Positions 44,510 to 54,154 of a DNA stretch of 55,350 nt are shown here, in pieces. The stretch is from RGIG5612 sp963591145 (GTDB lineage Bacteria > Bacillota > Clostridia > Lachnospirales > Lachnospiraceae): the NCBI GenBank assembly GCA_963591145.1, contig CAVARE010000040.1:1-55350 (forward strand), in the 5' to 3' direction. The notes below the pieces were generated by a model that was given only the letters and a program-made list of their open reading frames with translations, was not told the origin of the DNA and ran no database searches. The position numbers and the translations under genes were made by a program. The number at the start of each line of letters is the position of its first letter. Position 1 is the first letter of the stretch.

Positions 44510-46834
44510 ATGAAAAAGACAAAACACATTATTATCTTTATTATTGCAATGATTGTCATCGTTGCATGCTGCCTTGTTACCGGATTCGGTATTGGCGGCG
44601 GACATCTTGGTGCAGCCAAGAACATCACACTGGGTCTTGATTTAAGAGGCGGTGTTAGTGTTACATATCAGGCTACTGAAGAGAATCCTTCAGCAACAGA
44701 TATGGCAGATACAATCTACAAACTGCAGATGCGTGTACAGCAGTACAGCACAGATGCATCTGTATATCAGGAAGGATCTAATAAGATCACAGTTGAAATC
44801 CCTGGTGTATATGATACACAGACTGTAATTGATGAATTAGGTAAGCCTGGTTCATTACAGTTCGTAACATATGATAATACAACAGAGGATGGCTCTGTAG
44901 ATTATGACAATCCGACTGTATGGGTTTCAGGTACGGATATTGCCAGTGCACAGGCCGCAAGCCAGACAGATTCTACAACAGGTTCATCTGAATTTGTCGT
45001 TCAGCTGACACTTACAAGTGAGGGCGCTGAAAAGTTTGCTGAGGCAACAGAAGCTAACATTAATAAGTCTATCTCTATCGTATATGATGGTGAGGTAGTA
45101 AGCAGCCCTGTTGTTCAGTCTGTAATCTCTGATGGTCAGTGCGTAATTGAAGGAATGGAATCTTATGAAGCAGCAACAAATCTTGCTTCAACAATCCGTA
45201 TCGGTTCTCTGAGCCTTGAGCTTGAAGAGGTTTCATCTAAGGTAGTTTCCGCTAAGCTGGGTGATAATGCAATTTCCACATCTCTTATCGCAGGTATAAT
45301 TGCACTTCTTCTGATCATTATATTCATGATTGTTTATTATAGAATCCCAGGCGTTGCAGCCGCATTTTCTATGGTATTCTTCACAGCGGCAATACTTCTT
45401 CTGCTGAATGCATTTAACCTGACGCTTACGATCTCGGGTATCGCGGGTATTATTCTTACAATAGGTATGGCTGTCGATGGCAACGTTATCATCAACGCCC
45501 GTATCAGAGAAGAGATTGCCATGGGCAATACTATCGAGCAGTCAATTAAGAATGGTTTCAAGAAGTCAACATCAGCCATTCTTGATGGTAATATCACAAC
45601 ACTCATTGTTGCTATCGTTCTTATGATCTTCGGATCAGGAACTGTTCAGGGATTTGGTATGACACTGGCGATTGGTATTGTACTCAGTGTTATCACATCA
45701 CTTATCGTTACAAGAGTTGTACTTTTCAGTATGCTCTGGATGGGAAGCGGCAAGCCTTCACATTATGCATCGAAACTCAAGGAGAAGAAGCAGCAATTTG
45801 ATTTTGTAGGCAAGAGAGCCATCTTCTTCGTAATAGCTGCAGTATGTATCCTGGCAGGAGTTGTAGCAATGATCGCCAATGGTGCATCAGGTCATGGCGC
45901 TCTTAATGAGAGCATTGAATTTGCAGGTGGTGTCAGCACAACAGTTGAATTCCCTGAGGATTACTCAATTGACAAATTCAATGACGAGATCAAGCCTGCT
46001 ATAGCAGAGGTTATCGGTTCAAATGATATCGAGGGTCAGAAGGTTACAGGTACTAACCAGTATGTTATCAAGACACCGGCTCTTGATGTAGATGTACGTG
46101 ATGAGATGCAGACACTTCTCGAGGAACAGTATGGTGCTGATCATGACAGCTTCGAGACAACATTTATCAGCTCAACAATAAGCAATGAGCTTATGAGTGA
46201 TGCATATCTGTCTCTGGCAATTGCTGCAGTGCTTATGCTTCTGTATATCTGGATCAGATTCAGAAAGTTCAAATTCGCACTCTCTTCAGTATTATGTCTG
46301 ATTCACGACGTGCTGATCGTTATCGCATTCTATGCAATATTCAGACTGTCAGTCGGCAACTCATTTATTGCATGTATTCTTACGATCGTTGGTTACTCCA
46401 TCAATGCCACAATCGTTATCTTCGACAGAATCAGAGAGAATCTTGCTGATCCGACTGAGGTTCATGAACTGAAATACGTTATTAACAAGAGTATTTCACA
46501 GTCAATGTCACGAAGCGTTCTGACATCAGCAACAACATTTGTAACAGTATTATTCCTGTATATCTTAGGCGTTGAGTCCATGAGAGCATTTGCCCTTCCT
46601 CTGGGAATCGGTATTATTGCAGGTGCATATTCATCAGTGCTGATCGCAGGTTCACTGTTCTATACTTTCCATAATAAGTCAGAAAGAGCAGCTATCGCAG
46701 GCGGTGCAGTTAAGGCTGCTGCAATTGAAGACAATTCAGCTGAGCCCGCACCTGCAGTAAAGGCAGAGGATGCTGCACCAAAGGCTAAGATAACAGCTAA
46801 TCCTAATCATAAAAAGAAAAAACGCAGACAGTAA
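44510..46834 (+). CDS. secDF: Fused protein-export subunit SecDF
   Basis: SecD and SecF use the proton gradient to pull proteins out of the SecYEG channel. Here they are one 774-residue chain with about 12 helices. SecD half: LGLDLRGGVSVTYQ, the P1 domain and TIGMAVDGNVIINARIREE. SecF half from about 315: ESIEFAGGVSTTVEF, then ILTIVGYSINATIVIFDRIRENL. The C-terminal 45 residues are Ala/Lys-rich and cytoplasmic. An ATG at 44504 abuts the GAGG site, so 44510 is the likely start. The fusion is frequent in Bacillota. Confidence 0.95.
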   Translation: MKKTKHIIIFIIAMIVIVACCLVTGFGIGGGHLGAAKNITLGLDLRGGVSVTYQATEENPSATDMADTIYKLQMRVQQYSTDASVYQEGSNKITVEIPGVYDTQTVIDELGKPGSLQFVTYDNTTEDGSVDYDNPTVWVSGTDIASAQAASQTDSTTGSSEFVVQLTLTSEGAEKFAEATEANINKSISIVYDGEVVSSPVVQSVISDGQCVIEGMESYEAATNLASTIRIGSLSLELEEVSSKVVSAKLGDNAISTSLIAGIIALLLIIIFMIVYYRIPGVAAAFSMVFFTAAILLLLNAFNLTLTISGIAGIILTIGMAVDGNVIINARIREEIAMGNTIEQSIKNGFKKSTSAILDGNITTLIVAIVLMIFGSGTVQGFGMTLAIGIVLSVITSLIVTRVVLFSMLWMGSGKPSHYASKLKEKKQQFDFVGKRAIFFVIAAVCILAGVVAMIANGASGHGALNESIEFAGGVSTTVEFPEDYSIDKFNDEIKPAIAEVIGSNDIEGQKVTGTNQYVIKTPALDVDVRDEMQTLLEEQYGADHDSFETTFISSTISNELMSDAYLSLAIAAVLMLLYIWIRFRKFKFALSSVLCLIHDVLIVIAFYAIFRLSVGNSFIACILTIVGYSINATIVIFDRIRENLADPTEVHELKYVINKSISQSMSRSVLTSATTFVTVLFLYILGVESMRAFALPLGIGIIAGAYSSVLIAGSLFYTFHNKSERAAIAGGAVKAAAIEDNSAEPAPAVKAEDAAPKAKITANPNHKKKKRRQ

Positions 46835-46868
46835 TCGCTGATTCAGCCCATTACTTTATGTAACTACA

Positions 46869-46896
46869 AAGGCCAGGATTTTCCAATCCTGGCCTT
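46869..46896 (+). terminator. Terminator-like hairpin after secDF
   Basis: A perfect 12-bp stem (AAGGCCAGGATT with AATCCTGGCCTT) around TTCC. The run after it (GCTTATC) is poor in T, so efficiency is uncertain. Confidence 0.75.
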
Positions 46897-46942
46897 GCTT
46901 ATCACAATGAATTGCGTTGTCCAGGCATGAAAAATTAAAATT

Positions 46943-47036
46943 ACAATGTGCTGGGACGGCGCAGCCCACTACGAGAAAACAATCAGCGTAGGCGTTTTCG
47001 AGTAGTGGCTGCACGCCGAGGTTCACAGCACATTGT
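46943..47036 (+). repeat. Palindromic repeat, copy C
   Basis: 94 bases. Outer arms ACAATGTGCTG (46943-46953) and CAGCACATTGT (47026-47036) pair perfectly. The inner stem CCACTAC/GTAGTGG and GAAAAC/GTTTTC lead to the apical CAATCAGCGTAGG. It lies between the secDF hairpin and recJ. Confidence 0.93.
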
Positions 47037-47093
47037 GATTTTGAGATTGCGCATTGTGAACCCCAGTATGTGTATTTATAGAAGTGAATTGAT

Positions 47094-48824
47094 ATGGAAA
47101 AGTGGCTTATATATTCTAAGAAGGCGGACTTCGCCGGAATATCGAGAAAATATAATATTTCGCCTATGTTGGCACGCATCATAAGAAACAGAGATATTGT
47201 TACGGATGAACAGATCAGCAGGTATCTGAATGCTGATATTGATTCCATGTATGACCCGTTTCTGCTTAAAGGTATGCATGAGGGAGTGAAGATAACGGCT
47301 GATACCATAAACCGCGGCGGCAGAATCAGAATCATGGGAGATTATGACGTAGATGGGGTATGCTCCAGCTATATTCTAAAGTCATTTATTGAACATGTGG
47401 GTGGTACAGCCGATATAAGGCTTCCTGACAGAATGCGCGAGGGCTATGGAATGAATACTGTTATGGCTGAAGAGGCGGCTCGCGATAATATTTCGCTGAT
47501 CATCACATGCGATAATGGAATATCATCTACGGCTGCTGTCGAGATGGCGAGAAGCCTCGGAATCAATGTCATAATCAGTGATCATCATGAGCCTCCGGCC
47601 GTTCTTCCTGATGCAAATGTCATTATTGATCCTAAGCAGGCAGGGGATACTTATCCGTTTAGAGAAATCTGCGGCGCAGGTGTAGCTTATAAATTCGTGC
47701 AGGCACTTAACATATATTGCGGCTTTCATGCGGACAAGCTTCTGGATGAATTATTGCAATATGCAGGCATGGCAACTGTAGCAGATATAGTTCCGCTGAT
47801 TGATGAAAATAGAATATTTGCATCTGAGGGAATAAAACGTTTAAGAAATACAGCAAATGTAGGCCTAAACTCTCTCATAGAGAAACGAAGTGTAATAAAA
47901 TCTCGTATTAATTCGGGCATAATCGGATTCGTGCTGGGCCCTTGTATTAATTCAGCGGGAAGATTAAAAAATGCAACGATTGCCCTTGATCTTCTTGAAG
48001 AAAAAAATGAACATGAAGCAGGGAGAATAGCAAATGAATTATCAGAGCTTAATGATAAAAGAAAAAAATTAACCGCTGATCAATGCGCTGTTGCGGATGA
48101 AATGATTAATAGCATCATTGCTTCTGGTAAAAAATTAAATAAAATATTGGTAGTATATCTTCCGGATGCGCACGAAAGCGTTGCAGGAATTGTCGCAGGA
48201 AGAATAAAAGAAGAATTTAACAGACCGTCAATCATAGTGACTAATTCTGAGGATGGATTGAAGGGATCCGGAAGGTCTGTTGACTCATATAATATGATGG
48301 AAGGAATGAACAGCTGCAGTGATCTGTTCATAAAATATGGAGGACATGCTAAGGCATGCGGATTTACACTTAAGTTGGATGGAACCAGGGAAGAAACTGT
48401 TGAGAGATTTTCGCAGAGAATTAATGATGCATGCACCCTTAAGGATGAGGATCTGGAGAAAACAGTATGGATTGATATGAGACTTCCTTTTAAATATATA
48501 ACTGAGGAATTTGTAAGAGAATTGGAAAGGCTGGAACCATTTGGACTGCAGAATGAAAAACCAATATTTGCCGAAAATGAAATAAAAGTGTATTCTGCTG
48601 CAGTCATAGGAAAAAACAACAATACATTAAAACTGGAACTTGAGGATAGAGAAGGAACCAGAGTAGAGGGACTGCTATTTGGTGAGGAATCATATGTAAC
48701 AGAACTCAAGAAAATGGTTTCACAGGATAGACACATATCAATTTTATACTACCCGCAGATTAATGAGTTCAGAGGAATAAAAACCAGACAGGCTATGATC
48801 AAGTCATTGCATGTTATGGAATAG
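47094..48824 (+). CDS. recJ: Single-stranded-DNA exonuclease RecJ
   Basis: A 5'-3' exonuclease for recombination and mismatch repair. The 576 residues have DHH-family motifs: DYDVDGVCSSYIL, ITCDNGISS, the DHH motif in IISDHHEP, then the DHHA1 domain with GGHAKACGF, and a C-terminal OB-like part. The start at 47094 has only a weak upstream purine stretch. From about 47860 to 48250 the sequence becomes noticeably more AT-rich and Lys codons shift to AAA, while the protein motifs continue intact; this could be a recombination mosaic. Confidence 0.94.
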   Translation: MEKWLIYSKKADFAGISRKYNISPMLARIIRNRDIVTDEQISRYLNADIDSMYDPFLLKGMHEGVKITADTINRGGRIRIMGDYDVDGVCSSYILKSFIEHVGGTADIRLPDRMREGYGMNTVMAEEAARDNISLIITCDNGISSTAAVEMARSLGINVIISDHHEPPAVLPDANVIIDPKQAGDTYPFREICGAGVAYKFVQALNIYCGFHADKLLDELLQYAGMATVADIVPLIDENRIFASEGIKRLRNTANVGLNSLIEKRSVIKSRINSGIIGFVLGPCINSAGRLKNATIALDLLEEKNEHEAGRIANELSELNDKRKKLTADQCAVADEMINSIIASGKKLNKILVVYLPDAHESVAGIVAGRIKEEFNRPSIIVTNSEDGLKGSGRSVDSYNMMEGMNSCSDLFIKYGGHAKACGFTLKLDGTREETVERFSQRINDACTLKDEDLEKTVWIDMRLPFKYITEEFVRELERLEPFGLQNEKPIFAENEIKVYSAAVIGKNNNTLKLELEDREGTRVEGLLFGEESYVTELKKMVSQDRHISILYYPQINEFRGIKTRQAMIKSLHVME

Positions 48825-48840
48825 ACCCAAATATAAGCGA

Positions 48841-48869
48841 TTGAACTGATCAGATAAATAGGCTATAAT
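48841..48869 (+). promoter_or_regulatory. Sigma-A promoter
   Basis: TTGAAC (48841-48846), a 17-base spacer and TATAAT (48864-48869), ahead of the first transglutaminase-like gene. Confidence 0.8.
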
Positions 48870-48936
48870 ATACATTCGTGAATTGTGGGTGGAAGTATAG
48901 TAGAAAGGTATAGTACAGAGAACTCAAGAGAAACCT

Positions 48937-50373
48937 ATGCGAGAAGAGAAAAGAAACTATAACTTTAATAGAGAAATTGGCAGCATAACATCCAGACTGT
49001 ATTCCAAAAAGATGGCCAGAAAAATAACAAGAATCTATTCGGACGAGATCGGAGATGACTCCGAAAATGATGCTTATAATGCGCGCGATGGATTCGATGA
49101 TTATTTTGATCATATAGATAGCGAAAAGAAGAAGAAGGCTTCGAAGAACAAAGCAACTGCAGCAGCGATTGCAGCAACCGTGATCGTTGTGATCATTGCA
49201 GGTGTTTTTGTGGGGCTTTCATTTCTCAGACCGGAGGAGCCGAAGCTGAATCTTGCAGAGACAGTTACGGAGGAAGCAGAGGCAACGGTGGCATCTTCAA
49301 ATGCAAATCTGTCTGCAGCACCTGAAATATATGGTGTGATTCCAATCGCTATATACGCAGGTGCTTCAGTAGCATATAAAGACGGCGTCTATGTTGTGGA
49401 TGATACTGATGACAATCCGACGCTTGAAATTGAAAATGACGAGGTAGATCTGACTACTCCTGGAACATATACAGTAACCTATGTTGCAACGGACAAGGAT
49501 GGCAATGTCACAAGAGAATCAACAACACTTACTGTAATGGAAGGCACAGAAACAGTAAGCGAGGATGTGATCTATGCCCTTGCGGATTCAATCCTGGAGT
49601 CAATCATTACAGATGATATGACAGATGCCCAGAAGTGTCTGGCAGTATATAAATATCTCCATGCGATCAATTACATTGATATTGTACACTCAGAGGACTG
49701 GATGCAGAATGCATATGGCATGCTGCAGAAGCGTGAGGGAGACTGCTTCGGATACTATTCGGCAGCGCGGCTCCTTTTAACCAGATTAGGATATGATGTA
49801 ATGGAGGTACGCAATAACAATAATTATGTTCATTATTGGTGCCTTGTGAGCATAGATGGCGGCAGCACATGGTGGCATTTTGATGCCTGCTGCTGGAGTT
49901 GGGGAGAAGATGGCGTATTGTGTCTGGTAAGCGATAATTATCTCTCGACATTTACCAGACGACATCTGACAAGTGATGGAAGACTTATTCATGCATGGGA
50001 TAAGACAAGTTATCCTGCGACTCCTGAGGAAGACTTCTGGACTGATGAAGATCGCGCGGTTATATACGAGGATGGCGAGATTTCATTAGACCCGCAGCAT
50101 GATCCTGATGATGAAGTCTGGGAGAATAGCGGCTGGGATGCTTATCTGGATGGAACAGCCGGGACAGCTTATGATTATAATGATTACACTGATTATTATG
50201 ATTATTACGAAGAGACAACCACATCCGATACACAATGGTATAGTCCGGAGACATATACCGAGCCTGAGACAGATTATGTTGAGACAACAGTTCCGCCTCA
50301 GACTGAGGAACCAGGCAATGTTGGCGGCGACACAGAAGCATATATGGAGCCGGCTGCTGAGGTATATGAGTAA
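48937..50373 (+). CDS. Membrane-anchored transglutaminase-like protein 1
   Basis: 478 residues: a charged cytoplasmic head (1-70), one membrane helix (about 73-95, AAAIAATVIVVIIAGVFVGLS), an Ig-like domain (about 120-205, TTPGTYTVTYVATDKDGNV), then a transglutaminase core with Cys270 (REGDCFGYY), His299 (YVHYWCLV) and Asp316 (WHFDACCW). The C-terminus (about 395-478) is low-complexity, rich in Tyr, Asp, Thr and Glu. All three catalytic-type residues are present, so it may be a surface protease, cross-linker or glycopeptide-binding enzyme; the substrate is unknown. The start has only a weak ribosome site. Confidence 0.85.
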   Translation: MREEKRNYNFNREIGSITSRLYSKKMARKITRIYSDEIGDDSENDAYNARDGFDDYFDHIDSEKKKKASKNKATAAAIAATVIVVIIAGVFVGLSFLRPEEPKLNLAETVTEEAEATVASSNANLSAAPEIYGVIPIAIYAGASVAYKDGVYVVDDTDDNPTLEIENDEVDLTTPGTYTVTYVATDKDGNVTRESTTLTVMEGTETVSEDVIYALADSILESIITDDMTDAQKCLAVYKYLHAINYIDIVHSEDWMQNAYGMLQKREGDCFGYYSAARLLLTRLGYDVMEVRNNNNYVHYWCLVSIDGGSTWWHFDACCWSWGEDGVLCLVSDNYLSTFTRRHLTSDGRLIHAWDKTSYPATPEEDFWTDEDRAVIYEDGEISLDPQHDPDDEVWENSGWDAYLDGTAGTAYDYNDYTDYYDYYEETTTSDTQWYSPETYTEPETDYVETTVPPQTEEPGNVGGDTEAYMEPAAEVYE

Positions 50374-50500
50374 GCTTGTCGCAAATGTTGCTGCAGACAA
50401 TATAAGGTTATGCCATTTATTGTGATAAGGAAAAATATAAAAGTGGAGAAATAAATACAGGGCAGGTTATTCTTGATGCCTTGTAGTCTTTTAATCGGTT

Positions 50501-51685
50501 TTGGAAAATACATCAAATAGAAATAATATAATAAATAAGCGCAAAAAACTCAGAGAAAAGAAGCGCCATATACAGCGAATGAGCATCATGCTGATGTCGA
50601 TGCTCATATTGGCTGCGCTGTGCATAGTAGTAGTTGGAGTTTTAAATATCGTTAAGAATTCACCAGATCATTCACTGGTGGTGCTTAGAGACAGAAATGC
50701 TCCGGTTGTTAAGGTGCATAATGCTGTATCTGCCAATGGCAAGACCTATGATATCACGGATTTTGTGGACAGCATTGATGACATAACCGAGGTATCAATG
50801 GAATATGTTAATGCTCCGGATTATGATACAGATGGAACCCAGCAGATTATAATACGTTTTACGGATGAGGCGGGCAATTATGTAGACAAAAGCCTGAGCC
50901 TCGAGGTATATCATGACACGACTGCCCCTGTTATATATGTAGATGATGATATATATGTATTCTGGGGTGAGTCGGTATCATATAAGAGCTTCGTCACGGC
51001 TGTAGACGATAAGGACGATGATGTGACTATAGATGTCGATAACAGCGAGGTAGATCTTAATACTATAGGTGCGTATTCTGTAACATATACTGCAACAGAC
51101 AGCGTCGGCAATTCATCATCCAAGACCGTAACATTTCATGTAATAGAACCGGATTCAGATGAATATTACCTGATGAAGGCAAATGAATTATGCGACCAGA
51201 TCATATCTGAAATCATTACAGATGATATGGATGATCTTCATAAGGTATGGGCAGTTTATGAATATGTACGAAATATCCCATATGTATTAACTGACTATAC
51301 GAGAAACTATATCCGTGAGGGATATAAGATGTTAAGCGGTTACGTCGGCGATTGCTATGGAAGCTATGCATCAGTCAGACTGCTGCTTGATAGGTTAGGA
51401 ATAACCAATCAGCCTATACAGACAGATGAGAATTATACCACCCATTTCTGGAATCTCGTCAGCCTGGATGGCGGTACGACGTGGTATCATGTGGATGCTA
51501 CCAACTGGATAGAGTGGTCATACAGGCCGAGCATGTGCATGATATCAGATGCAAGATTGGCTGAAATCTCTAACCAGCATGGAGGAACACATATATTTGA
51601 CAGCAGCCTGTATCCGGCAACTCCGGCAGAGAGCATGTATATACCTGATGATATTTATGCGACATATGAAGTTATAGAATATTAA
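50501..51685 (+). CDS. Membrane-anchored transglutaminase-like protein 2
   Basis: A paralogue of the previous gene: basic cytoplasmic tail, one helix (about 30-50, MLMSMLILAALCIVVVGVL), two Ig-like segments (about 65-215, with VDLNTIGAYSVTYTATDSVGN), then the transglutaminase core with Cys285 (VGDCYGSY), His315 (TTHFWNLV) and Asp332 (YHVDATNW). Catalytic spacing matches the first copy. It lacks the low-complexity tail. No ATG is available before the helix, and TTG at 50501 is the only usual start after an in-frame stop at 50492; the exact start is uncertain. Confidence 0.82.
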   Translation: MENTSNRNNIINKRKKLREKKRHIQRMSIMLMSMLILAALCIVVVGVLNIVKNSPDHSLVVLRDRNAPVVKVHNAVSANGKTYDITDFVDSIDDITEVSMEYVNAPDYDTDGTQQIIIRFTDEAGNYVDKSLSLEVYHDTTAPVIYVDDDIYVFWGESVSYKSFVTAVDDKDDDVTIDVDNSEVDLNTIGAYSVTYTATDSVGNSSSKTVTFHVIEPDSDEYYLMKANELCDQIISEIITDDMDDLHKVWAVYEYVRNIPYVLTDYTRNYIREGYKMLSGYVGDCYGSYASVRLLLDRLGITNQPIQTDENYTTHFWNLVSLDGGTTWYHVDATNWIEWSYRPSMCMISDARLAEISNQHGGTHIFDSSLYPATPAESMYIPDDIYATYEVIEY

Positions 51686-51702
51686 GGAAGGTTTTGTGTA
51701 GA

Positions 51703-52434
51703 ATGGTTAATGGAAAAAAGGTTTTAGGTGTAATAGGTGGCATGGGTCCCATAGCAACTTCCCATTTTATGGAGCTTGTTATCAAGATGACTGATGCCCA
51801 GACCGATCAGGAACACCTTGACATGATCATATATAACATACCATCAATTCCCGACAGAACAGCATATATTATAGATCATGAGAAGAAAAATCCCCTGCCT
51901 GTTATAGTAGACATCGCTCAGAAGTTAGAAGAGCAGGGCGTTGAATTTCTGGCTATGCCGTGTTGTACGGCACATTATTTCCAGGATGACTTGGAAAAAT
52001 CGCTGCATAAGCCATTTGTAAATATTATAAGAGCCACTGTTAATTATCTCAAAGAAAGAGGAATTACGAAGGTCGGCATAATGGCTACAGACGGCACCAT
52101 CAGAACAGGCCTGTTTAACAGAGAGCTGGAGGCAAATGGTATGCAGGCCATCATTCCGTCACCAGAACGTCAGAAGGATGTAATGTATATCATCTATGAT
52201 AATGTAAAGGCCAACCAGCCGGCTGATATGATGAGGTTTAAGCGTGTCGGTGATGAGCTTAAGGCAAATGGAGCAGAAGCTATCATCCTGGGTTGTACGG
52301 AATTATCCCTTGTTAAGCGTGATAATAATATCGGTGCAGGTTTCATAGATGCCATGGAAGTATTGGCACAGAAGTCACTCATTTCATGCGGCTCCACATT
52401 AAAACCTGAGTATGAGGAACTAATCAGTAAGTAA
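51703..52434 (+). CDS. Aspartate/glutamate racemase family protein
   Basis: A 243-residue cofactor-independent amino-acid racemase. The two catalytic cysteines are in FLAMPCCTAHYF and ILGCTELSLV; VIGGMGPIATSHF is the N-terminal signature of the aspartate racemase group. ATG at 51703 follows AAGGAAGG, while a TTG at 51694 is in frame. Aspartate racemase is more likely than MurI by the GGMGP motif, though this is not certain. It starts 17 bases after the transglutaminase-like gene. Confidence 0.88.
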   Translation: MVNGKKVLGVIGGMGPIATSHFMELVIKMTDAQTDQEHLDMIIYNIPSIPDRTAYIIDHEKKNPLPVIVDIAQKLEEQGVEFLAMPCCTAHYFQDDLEKSLHKPFVNIIRATVNYLKERGITKVGIMATDGTIRTGLFNRELEANGMQAIIPSPERQKDVMYIIYDNVKANQPADMMRFKRVGDELKANGAEAIILGCTELSLVKRDNNIGAGFIDAMEVLAQKSLISCGSTLKPEYEELISK

Positions 52435-52487
52435 ATGGCTGCGCCTGCATTCACGGCATTAAATTAAACTAAATGAAAGATGTAGTC

Positions 52488-52581
52488 GCCCGTGTGCCGT
52501 GAACCTCGGCGTAGCAGCCACTGTTCGAAAACGCCTTCGCTGATTGTTTTCTCGCAGTGGCTGCGCCGTCCCGGCACGGGC
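52488..52581 (-). repeat. Palindromic repeat, copy D (reverse orientation)
   Basis: 94 bases. GCCCGTG (52488-52494) pairs with CACGGGC (52575-52581). Read on the minus strand the inner stem is GCAGCCACTG/CAGTGGCTGC with one extra T, and the apical sequence is CAATCAGCGAAGG. It lies between the racemase and the DltA-like gene. Confidence 0.92.
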
Positions 52582-52636
52582 ACATGTACAGTTTAGCGAA
52601 ACTTATAAAGTTATATTTATACGGAGATATATTTAT

Positions 52637-54154
52637 ATGCAGTATACGAATATTTTGGAATATCTGGAAGAAACGGTAACAGAGGTGCCGGACAAGACGG
52701 CATTTGCCTGTGATGATCACAGTCTTACATTTAAAGAGCTGTATGACGAGAGCCGTTCGGTAGGTACATATCTTGCCAGGGAGGGCTTCTATAAGAAGCC
52801 AGTTGTGGTCTTTATGCAGAAGACGCCGAGAGCCATTGCGGCATTTCTGGGCGTTATCTATGCGGGATGCTTTTATGTGGCACTTGATGAAGAAATGCCT
52901 AAGCATAGAATTGAACTGATCATAGGCACAGTAAATGCCGGGGCAGTGATCTGTGATGCGGCAACAGCTGACATGATTAAGGAATACGGATACGAAGGTC
53001 AGGTATACAGCTATTCAGAAATTTCGGCTGCAGGTGCTGACGACAGTATTCTTGCATCAATCAGAGACAAGCAGACTGACATAGATCCGATCTATGCTGT
53101 GTTTACATCTGGTTCTACAGGAGTTCCTAAGGGAGTTCTGGCATGCCACAGGTCAGTTATAGACTATATCGAGAATCTGTCTGCCGTATTGGAATTTGAC
53201 AGAGAGACAGTATATGGTAATCAGGCGCCATTTTATTTTGATGCGGCATTGAAGGAGATTATTCCTACAATGAAATTCGGTGCCACAACATATATTATTC
53301 CTAAGGCATTATTTATGTTCCCAATCAAGCTCGTTGAGTTTCTGAATGAACATAAGATCAATACCATTTGCTGGGCAGCGTCGGCTATGACCATGATCTC
53401 ATCATTTAAGACATTTGATAAGATTAAGCCTGAATATGTGAAGAGAGTTGTATTTGTCGGTGAAGTATTCCCTATCAAGCAGCTTAAGATGTGGCAGGAA
53501 GCACTTCCTAATGCGATGTATGTTAATCTCTACGGTCCTACAGAGACAACAGGAGTATGCTGCTATTATAAGGTAGACAGAGAATTTAATCTTGATGAGA
53601 CACTTCCTGTAGGAAGGCCATTCCATAATACATCAATCATTTTATTAAATGATGATAATACAGAGACGAAGCCAGGCGAGGTGGGAGAGATCTGTGTAAA
53701 GGGAACCTGTCTTACACTTGGATATTACAACAATCCTGAGAAGACAAGAGAGGCCTATATCCAGAACCCGCTGAATGACATGTATCCTGAGACACTTTAT
53801 AAGACGGGCGACTTGGGCAGATACAATGACAGAGGTGAGTTATGCTACGTATCCCGTAAGGATTATCAGATCAAGCACATGGGACATAGGATTGAGCTGG
53901 GCGAGATAGAGGTTGTTGTAAATATGCATAAAGGCATAAAAACAAATTGCTGTATATTTGATGACAATAAAAAGAAGATTGTGCTATACTATGTCGGCGA
54001 TGCGACCAAGGCGGAAGTGGCGGCATTTACCAAGGAAAAGCTGCCGCGATATATGTTCCCAAATGTTATAACACAGCTTGAGAATATGCCTTATACGCCG
54101 AATGGCAAGATCGACAGAGTATTTTTGAAAAATAAATATAATGAGGGAAAATAA
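52637..54154 (+). CDS. DltA-like adenylation enzyme (amino acid:carrier protein ligase)
   Basis: A 505-residue ANL-superfamily enzyme. ATP-binding P-loop VFTSGSTGVPKGVL, NLYGPTETTGVCCYY, YKTGDLGRYNDRGELCYVSRKDYQIKHMGHRIE and the C-terminal lysine motif TPNGKIDR are intact. Together with the carrier protein and MBOAT gene downstream this matches the D-alanine (dlt) arrangement for wall polymers. An in-frame upstream ATG (52544) lies inside repeat copy D and is rejected; GGAG at 52623 serves the ATG at 52637. Which amino or other acid it activates is not provable here. The gene before it encodes an amino-acid racemase. Confidence 0.88.
   Translation: MQYTNILEYLEETVTEVPDKTAFACDDHSLTFKELYDESRSVGTYLAREGFYKKPVVVFMQKTPRAIAAFLGVIYAGCFYVALDEEMPKHRIELIIGTVNAGAVICDAATADMIKEYGYEGQVYSYSEISAAGADDSILASIRDKQTDIDPIYAVFTSGSTGVPKGVLACHRSVIDYIENLSAVLEFDRETVYGNQAPFYFDAALKEIIPTMKFGATTYIIPKALFMFPIKLVEFLNEHKINTICWAASAMTMISSFKTFDKIKPEYVKRVVFVGEVFPIKQLKMWQEALPNAMYVNLYGPTETTGVCCYYKVDREFNLDETLPVGRPFHNTSIILLNDDNTETKPGEVGEICVKGTCLTLGYYNNPEKTREAYIQNPLNDMYPETLYKTGDLGRYNDRGELCYVSRKDYQIKHMGHRIELGEIEVVVNMHKGIKTNCCIFDDNKKKIVLYYVGDATKAEVAAFTKEKLPRYMFPNVITQLENMPYTPNGKIDRVFLKNKYNEGK

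Noticed and set aside
46948..47184. Open frame of 78 codons starting in repeat copy C
   Set aside because: It reads through the hairpin repeat and into the start of recJ in another frame, with no ribosome site; the Arg-rich peptide is the repeat's, not a gene's.
52544..52636. Upstream ATG extending the DltA-like protein by 31 residues
   Set aside because: The extension lies partly inside repeat copy D and has no family similarity; GGAG fits the ATG at 52637.
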